A stretch of DNA of 41,091 nucleotides from Acidilobaceae archaeon (GTDB lineage: Archaea; Thermoproteota; Thermoprotei_A; Sulfolobales; Acidilobaceae), in NCBI GenBank assembly GCA_026985385.1, contig JALSQM010000062.1, positions 1 through 41,091 of the forward strand. The letters run 5' to 3'. The position numbers and the translations under genes are program-made. Shown piece after piece: positions 7,944-15,860 of this stretch. Position 1 is the stretch's first letter. Every line of letters begins with the position of its first letter. Under the pieces are notes generated by a model. The model was not told the DNA's origin, ran no database searches, and saw only the letters and a program-made list of their open reading frames with translations.

Positions 7944-8348
7944 ATGTCTGAGCAGGAGTCTCTAAAGAGGCTCGCTCTCATCTCGATAGCGGTCATGTTA
8001 ATACTGGGAGTAGCCTCAATGGCTGTCGGAGCCACGCTAGAGAACTACAGAGCGCGCTACCTCCTCATGCTACTAGGCGGCATAGTAGTCGTAGACTCTG
8101 CAGTATATCTCCCCATAGTATATGCAAGGAGAGAAGATCCTAGAAGAATAGCCGTACCCGCTCTTCAGAGCTTATGGATATCGACGTCGATGGGCTTAGG
8201 CTACCTTGTTACAGCTCCAGCACCCTACTTCCAACTCTCAAAAGCCCTGGAGGCGTTCATGGCGGTAGTAGGAGCCATAATGCTAGTATACGGCCTCTAC
8301 TCCCTACTGGTCATAAGTAGGAGAAGCGGGGTACCCCTAGCAGTTTAA
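7944..8348 (+). CDS. Small four-helix membrane protein, unknown
   Basis: A 134-residue protein with four predicted helices (roughly 10-30, 37-57, 72-93 and 98-120) and a short cytosolic tail. I do not recognise the family. It begins 12 nt after the permease stop and GGAGGTG sits 6 nt before ATG 7944, so it is translated from the permease transcript. An accessory role in the same transport step is possible but unproven. The in-frame GTG at 7935 lies inside that ribosome binding site and was rejected. Confidence 0.7.
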   Translation: MSEQESLKRLALISIAVMLILGVASMAVGATLENYRARYLLMLLGGIVVVDSAVYLPIVYARREDPRRIAVPALQSLWISTSMGLGYLVTAPAPYFQLSKALEAFMAVVGAIMLVYGLYSLLVISRRSGVPLAV

Positions 8349-8359
8349 GCCCTCTGCCC

Positions 8360-8392
8360 TATAAATTTATTTCTTTAATTTTTCTTTTTTAA
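8360..8392 (+). terminator. T-rich transcription terminator after the hydantoin/NCS1 block
   Basis: Just past the stop at 8348 the plus strand carries several T tracts (TTTATTTC, TTTAATTTTTC, TTTTTT), typical of intrinsic archaeal termination. It marks the end of the lower-GC block that begins near 3.5 kb. Confidence 0.6.
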
Positions 8393-8604
8393 TGCCGCCC
8401 TCAATACTCTCCACTCAAGCTTGAACCTTAAGATGATACACTTAGATTCCTCTAAGGCTTGCTCTCTACCTCACATAGGCAATGCTCCTCGAGTCCCCGT
8501 CCACGCCGTAGAACACTATCAATCACAATCAACTCTATAAGGGCCCCTCGACCCCTTGTCTGAGAGGCCCCGCTTTAGGAGCCCGCCCGACCCCCTGGAG
8601 CCCG

Positions 8605-9099
8605 GTGTCAGCCGGGGCTGGATGGGGGTGGGTGTCAGGGGCGGGGCACACCGCCTTGGGTGAGCGCCTGGTTGAGGGTACCATCATAGTTATTGACCTC
8701 GACAGGTTCGAGGAGGAGGTTAGGAGGAGGGGCTGGAGCGAGTGGAGGCCCAACGAGGCCACGGGCCTCCTAAGCAGCCTCGTCGAGTGGCTGGCCCGCA
8801 AGTGGATGGGTGTTGTGGTGTATGGGCTCGACTGGGATAGGGGCACTGAGGAGGCCGTCATAGAGATACCCCTAGTCGAGCCCTGGGAGGTTGAGGGGGA
8901 CCTCAGGAGGATCCTGGAGGCCCTGAGGAGGGAGGCCGGCGTCACGGCGACGGCCGTGGCGCTCAGGGGCCCCGTGCTGGCTAGGCCTGCTAGGAGTAGG
9001 AGGGAGGCCTACCAGGGGACACCCGCGAGGAGGGAGGCCTGGAGGATCCTGAGGGAGGCTAAGAGGAGGGGTGGGGGGCGCCTCATAGTTGTGGGCTAG
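8605..9099 (+). CDS. Conserved hypothetical protein, possible palm-fold (cyclase/GTP cyclohydrolase III-like)
   Basis: The first ~20 residues are low-complexity and may not be translated; a TTG near 8660 would start at GERLVEGTIIVIDLDRFEEE. That strand, IIVIDLDRFEE, then a helix with WLARKWMGVVVYGLDWD, resembles the metal-binding IDxDxF strand and following elements of palm-fold nucleotide enzymes such as GTP cyclohydrolase III. The resemblance is short and not proof. The C-terminus is Arg-rich. A TATA-like CTCTATAAGG lies at about 8533-8542. The stop overlaps the S26e gene by CTAG at 9096-9099. Confidence 0.55.
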   Translation: MSAGAGWGWVSGAGHTALGERLVEGTIIVIDLDRFEEEVRRRGWSEWRPNEATGLLSSLVEWLARKWMGVVVYGLDWDRGTEEAVIEIPLVEPWEVEGDLRRILEALRREAGVTATAVALRGPVLARPARSRREAYQGTPARREAWRILREAKRRGGGRLIVVG

Positions 9100-9386
9100 A
9101 GCTCTATGGCGGGCTTCGGCTTCCTCTCCTCCCTGCTCCTGATCTTGATTATACCGTAGTGTATGGCGCAGTTGATGCAGTAGCACTTCGTGACCGGGTA
9201 CCTCATTATTATGGCCCCCTTCTTCTCGAGCTCCCTAGCCAGCTGCGGGTCAACGGGGCTATACATCCTCGTGACACATATGGCCTTATCCTCCGGGACT
9301 AGCTTGCCGCAGTTGTCGCATTGGATGAGGCGAGTCCTACCCTTGGCGCCCTTGTGCCTACCCCTATTCTGCCTCTTCTTCGGCAT
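9096..9386 (-). CDS. rps26e: Small-subunit ribosomal protein S26e
   Basis: Found only in archaea and eukaryotes, S26e sits near the mRNA exit of the small subunit. The 96-residue protein opens with the basic MPKKRQNRGRHKGAKGR and has a zinc site formed by CDNCGK (residues 23-28) and C-Y-C-I-N-C (about 68-73), plus the family motif VPEDKAICVTRMY. The ribosome binding site GAGGGTGTGA precedes the ATG. A TATA element at about 9424-9435 lies ~40 bp upstream on the minus strand and reads almost symmetrically, so it may also serve the divergent gene at 9498. Confidence 0.95.
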   Translation of the reverse strand: MPKKRQNRGRHKGAKGRTRLIQCDNCGKLVPEDKAICVTRMYSPVDPQLARELEKKGAIIMRYPVTKCYCINCAIHYGIIKIRSREERKPKPAIEL

Positions 9387-9497
9387 ACCCTATTCACACC
9401 CTCTAAGACTAGCTGGGCCCGTGAGGGTATAAATCCTTGGGAGGAGGCGGGCCCGCGGAGTACGTGGCTGAGGGCCGCTAGTGGAGGTGCACGCTAA

Positions 9498-10097
9498 ATG
9501 CCCGGGGAGGAGGGCGAGGCGAGGGTCTGCGCCAGGCTCGAGGAGGGGGACATCAAGGCCCTCGAGGAGCTCGCCGAGAGGCTGGGCGTCAGCGTTGAGG
9601 AGCTCGCATCCATAATACTAGACGTAGTAGCGGACTACCGGGGCCTCATAGCTGAGTGGGCTGATAAGCTGAGGGTTAAGAAGCACAACAAGCCGGTTAG
9701 CATATTCGAGGAGCTAGTCTACTACGGAGTCGAGGCCTGGAGGGGCCTAGTGGAGCCAGTGCTCAGGAGGCTCCACGCGAGCGGGCGCTTCGAGCTCGAG
9801 ATGATAGAATTCGACCCCGACACCCCAGCGATAGAGATGGAGTTCTACGCCCTAGAGGGGAGCGATCTAATGGCTGACAGGCTCAGGATATACTGGACCC
9901 CGCAGGGTGTGACAATGGAGGTCTACTACTACCTCGAGGAGGGGATCGAGCCCCCAATAGCCCCTAAGAGGGAGGTCGAGTGGGACTACCTACCGGACGA
10001 GCACGCCATAGTACTGACGTTCACGGCCCCAAGCATAGACAAGCTACCCCCGGTACACGCGGTAGACAGGAGGGCCGAGGCAATCCTCTACAAGTAA
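9498..10097 (+). CDS. Hypothetical protein with helical, RHH/HTH-like N-terminus
   Basis: I do not recognise this 199-residue protein. Residues ~13-45 (LEEGDIKALEELAERLGVSV and on) resemble ribbon-helix-helix or HTH sequences that begin with a helix at a turn G-V-S. The rest is mixed alpha/beta, with an acidic stretch ELEMIEFDPDTPAIEMEF and a tyrosine-rich VYYYLEEG. There are no catalytic motifs and no membrane segment. GGAGGTG stands 8 nt before ATG 9498. TATAAATC near 9427-9434 gives a ~40-nt leader. Confidence 0.6.
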   Translation: MPGEEGEARVCARLEEGDIKALEELAERLGVSVEELASIILDVVADYRGLIAEWADKLRVKKHNKPVSIFEELVYYGVEAWRGLVEPVLRRLHASGRFELEMIEFDPDTPAIEMEFYALEGSDLMADRLRIYWTPQGVTMEVYYYLEEGIEPPIAPKREVEWDYLPDEHAIVLTFTAPSIDKLPPVHAVDRRAEAILYK

Positions 10098-10138
10098 ACC
10101 CGCGGGGCCCACGTCGGCCACACTAGGGCTCCACACAC

Positions 10139-10154
10139 GGGCCCCAGGGGGCCC
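10139..10154. terminator. GC hairpin between convergent genes
   Basis: GGGCCC (10139-10144) pairs with GGGCCC (10149-10154) around a 4-nt loop, in the gap between two converging genes. There is no T tract, so a terminator role is only possible. Confidence 0.3.
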
Positions 10155-10204
10155 TTCGGTGTTGCCACCCGTCCCCATTCCCTTCGAGTGGAAGCGGCTA
10201 TGGC

Positions 10205-11008
10205 TCAGCTGGTGCTCAGGGGTAAGTTGGCGAGCAGCGCTATATAATACTTGCCCGTGAAGGGGAATAGCATGGCCAGCGAGAGGCTCTGGGGTGTCTG
10301 GGGTAGCTCTACGTATATGAATAGGGTAGCCGTGCCCCCGGTTGGCAGCTCCACCCTCCATAGGGGTATGTAGGCCAGGTTCACGCCCAGGTTACTCGCG
10401 AGCTTCGAGAGGCTTAGGCCTGAGAGGCCAGCCTCCACCTTGGAGGCGTCAACGTCCTCGTAGGGCAGGGTTATGTTGAGCTTCGTGGTGTAGGGGTAGG
10501 AGTATATCTCGTCGCAGGTCGGGAGCCAGGGGTTTCCGGGTACAACGTAGGAGTTCCTGCCGACAACGTCCACCACCCCGTCACCGTTGACGTCCTTAGC
10601 GTAGAAGAGGAGAACCCTCAGCCTCGGGGGGGTGTAGGAGTAGTCGTAGGGCACATACCTAACCTCGGGCTCCAGGATAACCGGCAGGTTCAACCCCCGC
10701 CGGGCGGGTAGCACCGTCAGGTAGACAATCCTAGGCCCCCCAGCCCTATTCGTGAGTGTAACCATGTAACAGGCTGTCTCCACGGGCGTGGAGGTGTTGA
10801 TGTAGGATGCGTCAACGTGGACTGAGATGCTGGTGGCGTAGTCGCCGTATATGCTGGTCAGCGCCTCGGCCTCGTAGGCCCTACTCGCATGCCCCGTGAA
10901 GTAGGCGTAGAGGGCCAGGCCTAGGGCGAGCACGGCGGAGGTGAGTATAGCAACCGTTATAGCCGACGCCTGAGCCCTCCTGAGGCGCCGGCCTCTCGGG
11001 GAGCCCAC
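10205..11008 (-). CDS. Type IV pilin-like secreted protein with class III signal peptide
   Basis: The N-terminus has a basic tail RRLRRA followed directly by QASAITVAILTSAVLALGLA, the class III signal plus polymerising helix of archaeal pilins and archaellins. PibD-type cleavage is expected between A and Q, near residues 12-13. The ~230-residue ectodomain is beta-rich, with one Ca-binding-like loop DVNGDGVVDV (about 125-134), possible N-glycosylation sites (N-x-S/T) and two cysteines near 70 and 145 that could pair. It diverges from the Fur-fold gene across 106 bp of shared promoter DNA. A pilus subunit or a surface-anchored protein are both possible. Confidence 0.72.
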   Translation of the reverse strand: MGSPRGRRLRRAQASAITVAILTSAVLALGLALYAYFTGHASRAYEAEALTSIYGDYATSISVHVDASYINTSTPVETACYMVTLTNRAGGPRIVYLTVLPARRGLNLPVILEPEVRYVPYDYSYTPPRLRVLLFYAKDVNGDGVVDVVGRNSYVVPGNPWLPTCDEIYSYPYTTKLNITLPYEDVDASKVEAGLSGLSLSKLASNLGVNLAYIPLWRVELPTGGTATLFIYVELPQTPQSLSLAMLFPFTGKYYIALLANLPLSTS

Positions 11009-11047
11009 GGCGGAGCACCACCCCTAATGTTGCCCCTGTATTTAGCC

Positions 11048-11072
11048 GCGTATAACATATATTAATATAAGC
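11048..11072. promoter_or_regulatory. Bidirectional AT-rich promoter between pilin-like and Fur-fold genes
   Basis: The 106-bp gap holds one AT block with the palindrome ATATTAATAT at 11059-11068. It can supply TATA elements both ways: about 45 bp before the pilin-like start and about 50 bp before the Fur-fold start. A regulator bound here would control both genes. Confidence 0.5.
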
Positions 11073-11114
11073 GTTTGCGGCCCTCTTCTACCTGGAAGCG
11101 AGGTGGAGTAAGAA

Positions 11115-11576
11115 TTGGAGTCTAAATACGAAAACCCGGGCTTGGAGAATGGCTGGAGCCTGAGGGCGGCCGAAAAGCTTAGGGAGTCGGGGTACAAGCT
11201 GACGCCCCAGAGGCTTAAGATACTCGAGATACTAGAGCGTGACTATAAGAGGCACCCCTCCTTCAAGGAGCTACTGGAGGCTGTCAAGGCTGAGATGCCC
11301 ACGGTGAGCGCCTCCACGCTCTACTCGTTCCTCCTGACACTAGAGAAGCTCGGCTTGATAAGGCTCTTCTCCTGGGAGGGGGAGACTAGGGTTGAGGTAG
11401 ACACCAAGCCCCACATTAACGTGCTTAAGGTCCACTCCAACGAGATAGTAGACGTCTACGACCCCGAGCTCGCGGGGGTAATAGAGGAGAGGCTCAGGGC
11501 CCACGGCATCAAGGGCAGGCTCGCCCTGATAAATGTAGTAGTCTACGAGTCCAACGGCGAGGGAGGGGCCAGCTAG
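11115..11576 (+). CDS. Fur-family transcriptional regulator lacking the usual cysteines
   Basis: The winged-helix half matches Fur/PerR/Zur: GYKLTPQRLKILEIL (about 26-40), HPSFKELLEAV, then the recognition region TVSASTLYSFLLTLEKLGLIRLFSWEGETRVEVD. In the dimerisation half the TKPHINVLKVHSNEIVDV segment aligns with the usual PHHHHFxCxxCGxIxD, but both CxxC zinc pairs and most histidines are missing. Metal sensing, if any, must use other ligands. The start is TTG 11115 behind GAGGTGG. It lies between two pilin-like genes and may regulate them. Confidence 0.75.
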   Translation: MESKYENPGLENGWSLRAAEKLRESGYKLTPQRLKILEILERDYKRHPSFKELLEAVKAEMPTVSASTLYSFLLTLEKLGLIRLFSWEGETRVEVDTKPHINVLKVHSNEIVDVYDPELAGVIEERLRAHGIKGRLALINVVVYESNGEGGAS

Positions 11577-11713
11577 CCGAGCCTTATTATCCCGAGGCGG
11601 GAGAGTGCAAACTGTGGGGAAGCGCCACGCCTAAAGTAGGGAGGCGCAGCACACAACACAGGCGGGGTCAAGCCGAGGTAATAGGTGGCCTCATAGTACT
11701 CACACTCATATTC

Positions 11714-14065
11714 ATGTTCGCGGTACCCATACTCCTAACCTCCTACTACAACGCGGAGAAGAGCATCGCGACGCAGAGGATAGCATCACAGGAGAGGCTC
11801 TCAAGCTACAACGAGAGGCTCAGCATAGGCCCCGTCAACCCCTACAACCCACTCTACCAGCGGGCCGGCTGGGTGCCGGGTGTCTGGATAAATAATACCG
11901 GCACCGTACCCGTTACCCTGGCGAAGCTCTACCTGATCAACATAGCCAACAACACGATATACGCCGTCTTGAACCTCACCGACGCGAGGCCGGGCACCAC
12001 TCCCCTCATCTCAGACATGCTGCTAGACGTTAACCCAGTTACACTACTCCCCGAGAAGCAGCTCCCACCCCCCGGAACCCCGATAACACTCCAGCCAGGC
12101 GACACACTACTCGTGGCGTTCAACTCCACACTCATAGCGCCGATAGCCGGCTCGCTCGTGGTGAGGGTCGAATCCGCAAACGGGATCATGCACCCCGTAG
12201 CCGGGGGCGGGGCGGGCCAGACCCTCCTAAGCCCTCCACAGGGCGCCGGCGGCGCCGGGCAGGCCGGGGCGTCTTGGAGGGGCATCTACGCCCCCCAGAG
12301 CGGCTTCAAGCTCATCGGCTATGACGAGCTGGTTAAGGAGGGGAGCATAGAGGCTTGGAGGCCGCCTATACACGTGTACACAGCCGAGTATAGCTGGTGG
12401 TATGGCCTCTCACCCTCTTCCATAGACTTCTTAGAGTCATTCATATACGATGACACGGAGTATCCCGGCCTCTACTACCTCTACGTGGTCGTCAACGATG
12501 AGGGTAAGTACCTAGTTCTGGAATATAATGGTGGGAGGAACATTATCCCCCTAGAGAGCGGCTATCAAATAGTTGTTAGGGGCTTCGTGGGCACATACGA
12601 CACCGGCCCCGAGGATCAGCCGGCTACCTACATTAACGGCTACGCCTTCGAGGTGGAGGTCCTAGACTCCTATGGAAACACGATTATCGATGTCGGCCCC
12701 TACTCTAAGGTAGTGTTGCCAACATCCACCAGCGTCTCCGAGACGGACTTCGACGAGAACGGGGTGAAGGAGCTTACAGTCTACAGCTACCTCAACGGCC
12801 CAGCCTTCGCCGGTAGCAGTATTGATGTAGACGCAGACAACGACGGCAGCGACTTGACCGATGCCTTGGTGTGGACCTACATGGTGGCCAGAGACATTAG
12901 TGGGGTGGACTTCATCAGTATCACGGCTAAGATAAACTACTACTGGACAGACACGTTCTATGGCAGCTGCCCCACCTGGAACTTCCGCCACCTAAAGATA
13001 TTCTCCCTAGCCGTGTGGAGGTACAACCCCTCCACGGGTAGCTGGGTGCTCTACCAGAGGAAGGACTTCACGTACACGAACAACAAGCCGCTCCAGTTCC
13101 AGGTGACGGCCTTCTTCCCCGTGGATAGGAATGGAACCTATCGTGTAGGTGTGATCTTCTATGACAACTACCGCGACTGGGAGGGCTACGGCTACGAGTG
13201 CTATAAGGACTTCACGTACAGCCTTGAGTACCTGCTGGTGGAGTACGGCGTCGTTAACCCCTACTTCAAGGAGAGCCCTCCAGTATACATAGTGGCTATA
13301 CCCGACTCGAGCATCATAAGCGGCATCGGCGAGGAGGAGTACGCGGCCCTCCACAACGTGAGCATCGATGACGCCAAGGTGGATGCTATGAATGAGATAC
13401 TCAACCTCCTCAAGGGCGAGCTGGGCTATGCTGGCGTCACTGGGTACACTGTCATAACGTCGGCCGACGAGTTGTATAAGCTCCTCTTCGTTAACCCGCC
13501 CAAGTACGCTATCATCTACTGGCTCCAGGGTAATGTCTCGATAGACTCGGTTCTAGGAGCCTACGGCGTCGATACCAGCACGCTGAGGGACTACATTTAC
13601 ACCTACCACTGGGTCTGGGTCTGGCCCTACGGCAACCTCTCAGGCATAGGCATAGACACCCTGGAGGGCGGTTACGCCCTGCTCTCGAGCGGCCCCTACA
13701 TGCTCAACATAACCCCCGCGGGCCTAGCGGCTAGGTCGGAGGCGTACGCCTTCTACCTCTACCCGCAGGTCAACTTTACTCAAGCAGTGGAGGTGGGCAG
13801 GGGAGTGAACTGGAGCACGGTGGTCGTGTGGAACGCCACATTCTACGCTGACAACGCCAGCAGCCCCACCCTCTTCGGAACCGCCGCCCTCTGGGTGTAC
13901 AACCCGGCGTCACTCGAGTTCGGCGGGGGCATGGTGATATACAACCCGGTACACGTCGACTGGAACCACAGCGGGGACGGCGCCGTTCCCGAGACTGTGG
14001 TCCAGCAGATAGTCTACTCGTCACTGAGGGCCTGGAGCATACTCAGGTTCGGCTCCACCAGCTAG
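11714..14065 (+). CDS. Large pilin-like surface protein; true N-terminus probably upstream of the first ATG
   Basis: The ATG at 11714 falls inside a hydrophobic helix. In the same frame just upstream the DNA reads RRSTQHRRGQAEVIGGLIV, a class III pilin signal (cleavage after RRG), so translation should start near 11610. No ATG, GTG or TTG exists in that frame, but GTG 11614 gives MGKRHA and then meets a TAA; skipping one base there joins it to the pilin frame. The ~750-residue ectodomain is rich in Tyr, Trp and N-x-S/T sites and has Ca-binding-like acidic stretches (DFDENGVKEL, DVDADNDGSD; about 350-390). It likely extends from a pilus or the cell envelope. It may be cotranscribed with the Fur-fold gene. 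Confidence 0.75.
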   Translation: MFAVPILLTSYYNAEKSIATQRIASQERLSSYNERLSIGPVNPYNPLYQRAGWVPGVWINNTGTVPVTLAKLYLINIANNTIYAVLNLTDARPGTTPLISDMLLDVNPVTLLPEKQLPPPGTPITLQPGDTLLVAFNSTLIAPIAGSLVVRVESANGIMHPVAGGGAGQTLLSPPQGAGGAGQAGASWRGIYAPQSGFKLIGYDELVKEGSIEAWRPPIHVYTAEYSWWYGLSPSSIDFLESFIYDDTEYPGLYYLYVVVNDEGKYLVLEYNGGRNIIPLESGYQIVVRGFVGTYDTGPEDQPATYINGYAFEVEVLDSYGNTIIDVGPYSKVVLPTSTSVSETDFDENGVKELTVYSYLNGPAFAGSSIDVDADNDGSDLTDALVWTYMVARDISGVDFISITAKINYYWTDTFYGSCPTWNFRHLKIFSLAVWRYNPSTGSWVLYQRKDFTYTNNKPLQFQVTAFFPVDRNGTYRVGVIFYDNYRDWEGYGYECYKDFTYSLEYLLVEYGVVNPYFKESPPVYIVAIPDSSIISGIGEEEYAALHNVSIDDAKVDAMNEILNLLKGELGYAGVTGYTVITSADELYKLLFVNPPKYAIIYWLQGNVSIDSVLGAYGVDTSTLRDYIYTYHWVWVWPYGNLSGIGIDTLEGGYALLSSGPYMLNITPAGLAARSEAYAFYLYPQVNFTQAVEVGRGVNWSTVVVWNATFYADNASSPTLFGTAALWVYNPASLEFGGGMVIYNPVHVDWNHSGDGAVPETVVQQIVYSSLRAWSILRFGSTS

Positions 14066-14133
14066 AATAAGCACTAAGCGGAGCCGTCGCGCCCCCACTA
14101 TTCTATTACACCCCCCGCAGCCCTCCTGCGGCG

Positions 14134-15810
14134 GTGCACAGCGCATTGCATAGGCTCCATTGCAGGGGAGACATACTGGGCGTGATAAGCCGAATCGACG
14201 GTAGGGGCTACAAGGCCTACCGAGACCTCCTAGGGGCCTGCGGGGAGGCCGGCGGGCTGCTAGTCAGGGTCGCCAGGGTTCAGGGGGACCCCTTCGCTCC
14301 CCCCAGCGTCGTCGCCGTGGAGGCCCCCACCGACAGGGTTCCCCGCGAGGCCTTGAAGTGGCCCGTGCCCCTGGCTGACTGGCTCCATAGGAGGCTCTAT
14401 TCAGCGCTCAGGAGGCGCTCTAGGAGGGTTGGGGAGGGGCATAGCGGGCTCCTAGCAGTCCCCAGGCCCGGCCCCGTGATCCTTAGGAGGAGCAGCGTCG
14501 AGGTCCGCGGTGGGAGGATCACATTCAGGGTCTGGGCCGGGCTACCCAGTAGGGGCCGGAGGATCCTGGGCGGCGAGGCGCGCCGCATGCTCCTCGAGGC
14601 GATCCCAGCCGCCGTCTCGGAGGTGCTCGGGGAGGCCTCCCGGGGCCCCCGGGGGCTCTGGGAGCACATCCACGCATGGAGGCTGCAGGAGACTCTGAGG
14701 GCCCAGCTCAGGCCTCGGGGGCTCGTGGCGTTTGTGGGGGACGGCTCCATACTGCCTAGGCGCTGTGGGGGCTGCGAGGACCCCCTGCCGGGTGCTGTGC
14801 CCTTCGAGTCTCCCCCGAGCCTCAGGGTGGAGCTCGAGGGGCCGGGTGGCGAGTCCGTCACGGGCATGGGTGTTAGGCGTGGCGTAACTGTGATTGCCGG
14901 GAGCGCCTTCCACGGGAAGACCACGCTCCTCGAGGCGATAGCGGCCGGGGTCTGGGACCACGTCCCAGGCGATGGGAGGGAGAGGGTTGTAACCGTTAGA
15001 AACGCCATGTACGTCCAGGCGGAGGATGGGAGGTTCATAAGCTGCGTCGACGTCTCACCCATGATACACGACCTACCCGGAGGAGAGGACACGAGGTGCT
15101 TCTCAACGGAGAACGCGAGCGGGGCGACAAGCACCGCCGCTGCTATACAGGAGGCCGTCGAGGCCGGGGCGGAGCTCGTGCTACTAGACGAGGACACGGC
15201 CGCCAGCAACATACTCTACAGCGACGAGCGCGCCCGGGGGCTGACGAGGTGGCACACCGTGACCCCGCTGGCGAGCCTGGCTAGGAGCATGGCTGAGAGG
15301 GGGGTCTCCCTGGTTATAGTGTCGAGTGGGAGCCTCCCCCTACTAGCCGTGGCTGACACCGTCATAGTTATGGAGGCCTACAAGCCCAGGGATGCCACTA
15401 GCCATGCAAGGGAGCTAGCGGCCAGGTACGGCGTCGAGGTCCCCCAGGCGGGGTATAGGCCCCCGAGGCCCAGGCTCGTGGGGTCGACGCCCCGCCTGGT
15501 GAAGCCCAAGATAAGGGCTTGGAGGCTCGAGGACAAGGCCCTACCCGCCAGCGTCGACCTGAGGAGGGACCTCCACCTAGTGGAGGAGGGGCAGCTTAAC
15601 ACGGTGCTCCTAATCGTTAGAGACCACCTACCCAGGGCCCGGGGGAGGATCCTCTCCGAGTGGCTCAGGGAGATAGAGGGGATCATAGCCGAGGGGGGCC
15701 CCCAGGCCCTAGCCTCGGGGGAGCCGGGGCCCTCCCTGAGCGAGGTTAGAGGCCTCGACGTGGCGTTCGCCGTCAACAGGCTCCCCGGGCTCTCGGCGAG
15801 GCAGCCCTAG
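14134..15810 (+). CDS. ABC-class predicted ATPase (COG3044/PF09818 type)
   Basis: A soluble 558-residue ATPase, distinct from transporter ATPases. The N-terminal domain carries GRGYKAYRDLLG, typical of the family, then a middle domain ending RGLVAFVGDGSILPRRCG. The core has Walker A AGSAFHGKTTLLEAI (about 253-267), a signature-like region SGATSTAAAIQEAVEAGAELVLLDED with the Walker B Asp-Glu (about 345), and a switch-region LVIVSSG. Cellular role unknown; RNA or nucleotide metabolism has been suggested for the family. GTG 14134 is a reasonable start, though a TTG 12 nt on is possible. Confidence 0.85.
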   Translation: MHSALHRLHCRGDILGVISRIDGRGYKAYRDLLGACGEAGGLLVRVARVQGDPFAPPSVVAVEAPTDRVPREALKWPVPLADWLHRRLYSALRRRSRRVGEGHSGLLAVPRPGPVILRRSSVEVRGGRITFRVWAGLPSRGRRILGGEARRMLLEAIPAAVSEVLGEASRGPRGLWEHIHAWRLQETLRAQLRPRGLVAFVGDGSILPRRCGGCEDPLPGAVPFESPPSLRVELEGPGGESVTGMGVRRGVTVIAGSAFHGKTTLLEAIAAGVWDHVPGDGRERVVTVRNAMYVQAEDGRFISCVDVSPMIHDLPGGEDTRCFSTENASGATSTAAAIQEAVEAGAELVLLDEDTAASNILYSDERARGLTRWHTVTPLASLARSMAERGVSLVIVSSGSLPLLAVADTVIVMEAYKPRDATSHARELAARYGVEVPQAGYRPPRPRLVGSTPRLVKPKIRAWRLEDKALPASVDLRRDLHLVEEGQLNTVLLIVRDHLPRARGRILSEWLREIEGIIAEGGPQALASGEPGPSLSEVRGLDVAFAVNRLPGLSARQP

Positions 15811-15860
15811 GCCACCATATTAAGCCTACCGATAGTTACCCCCGGCGTAGGCGTGGGGGC

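Noticed and set aside
14397..15212. 271-codon open frame on the minus strand
   Set aside because: It is antisense to the ABC-class ATPase, whose Walker motifs and family match are clear. Its Ser/Pro/Thr-rich composition is typical of a shadow in GC-rich DNA.
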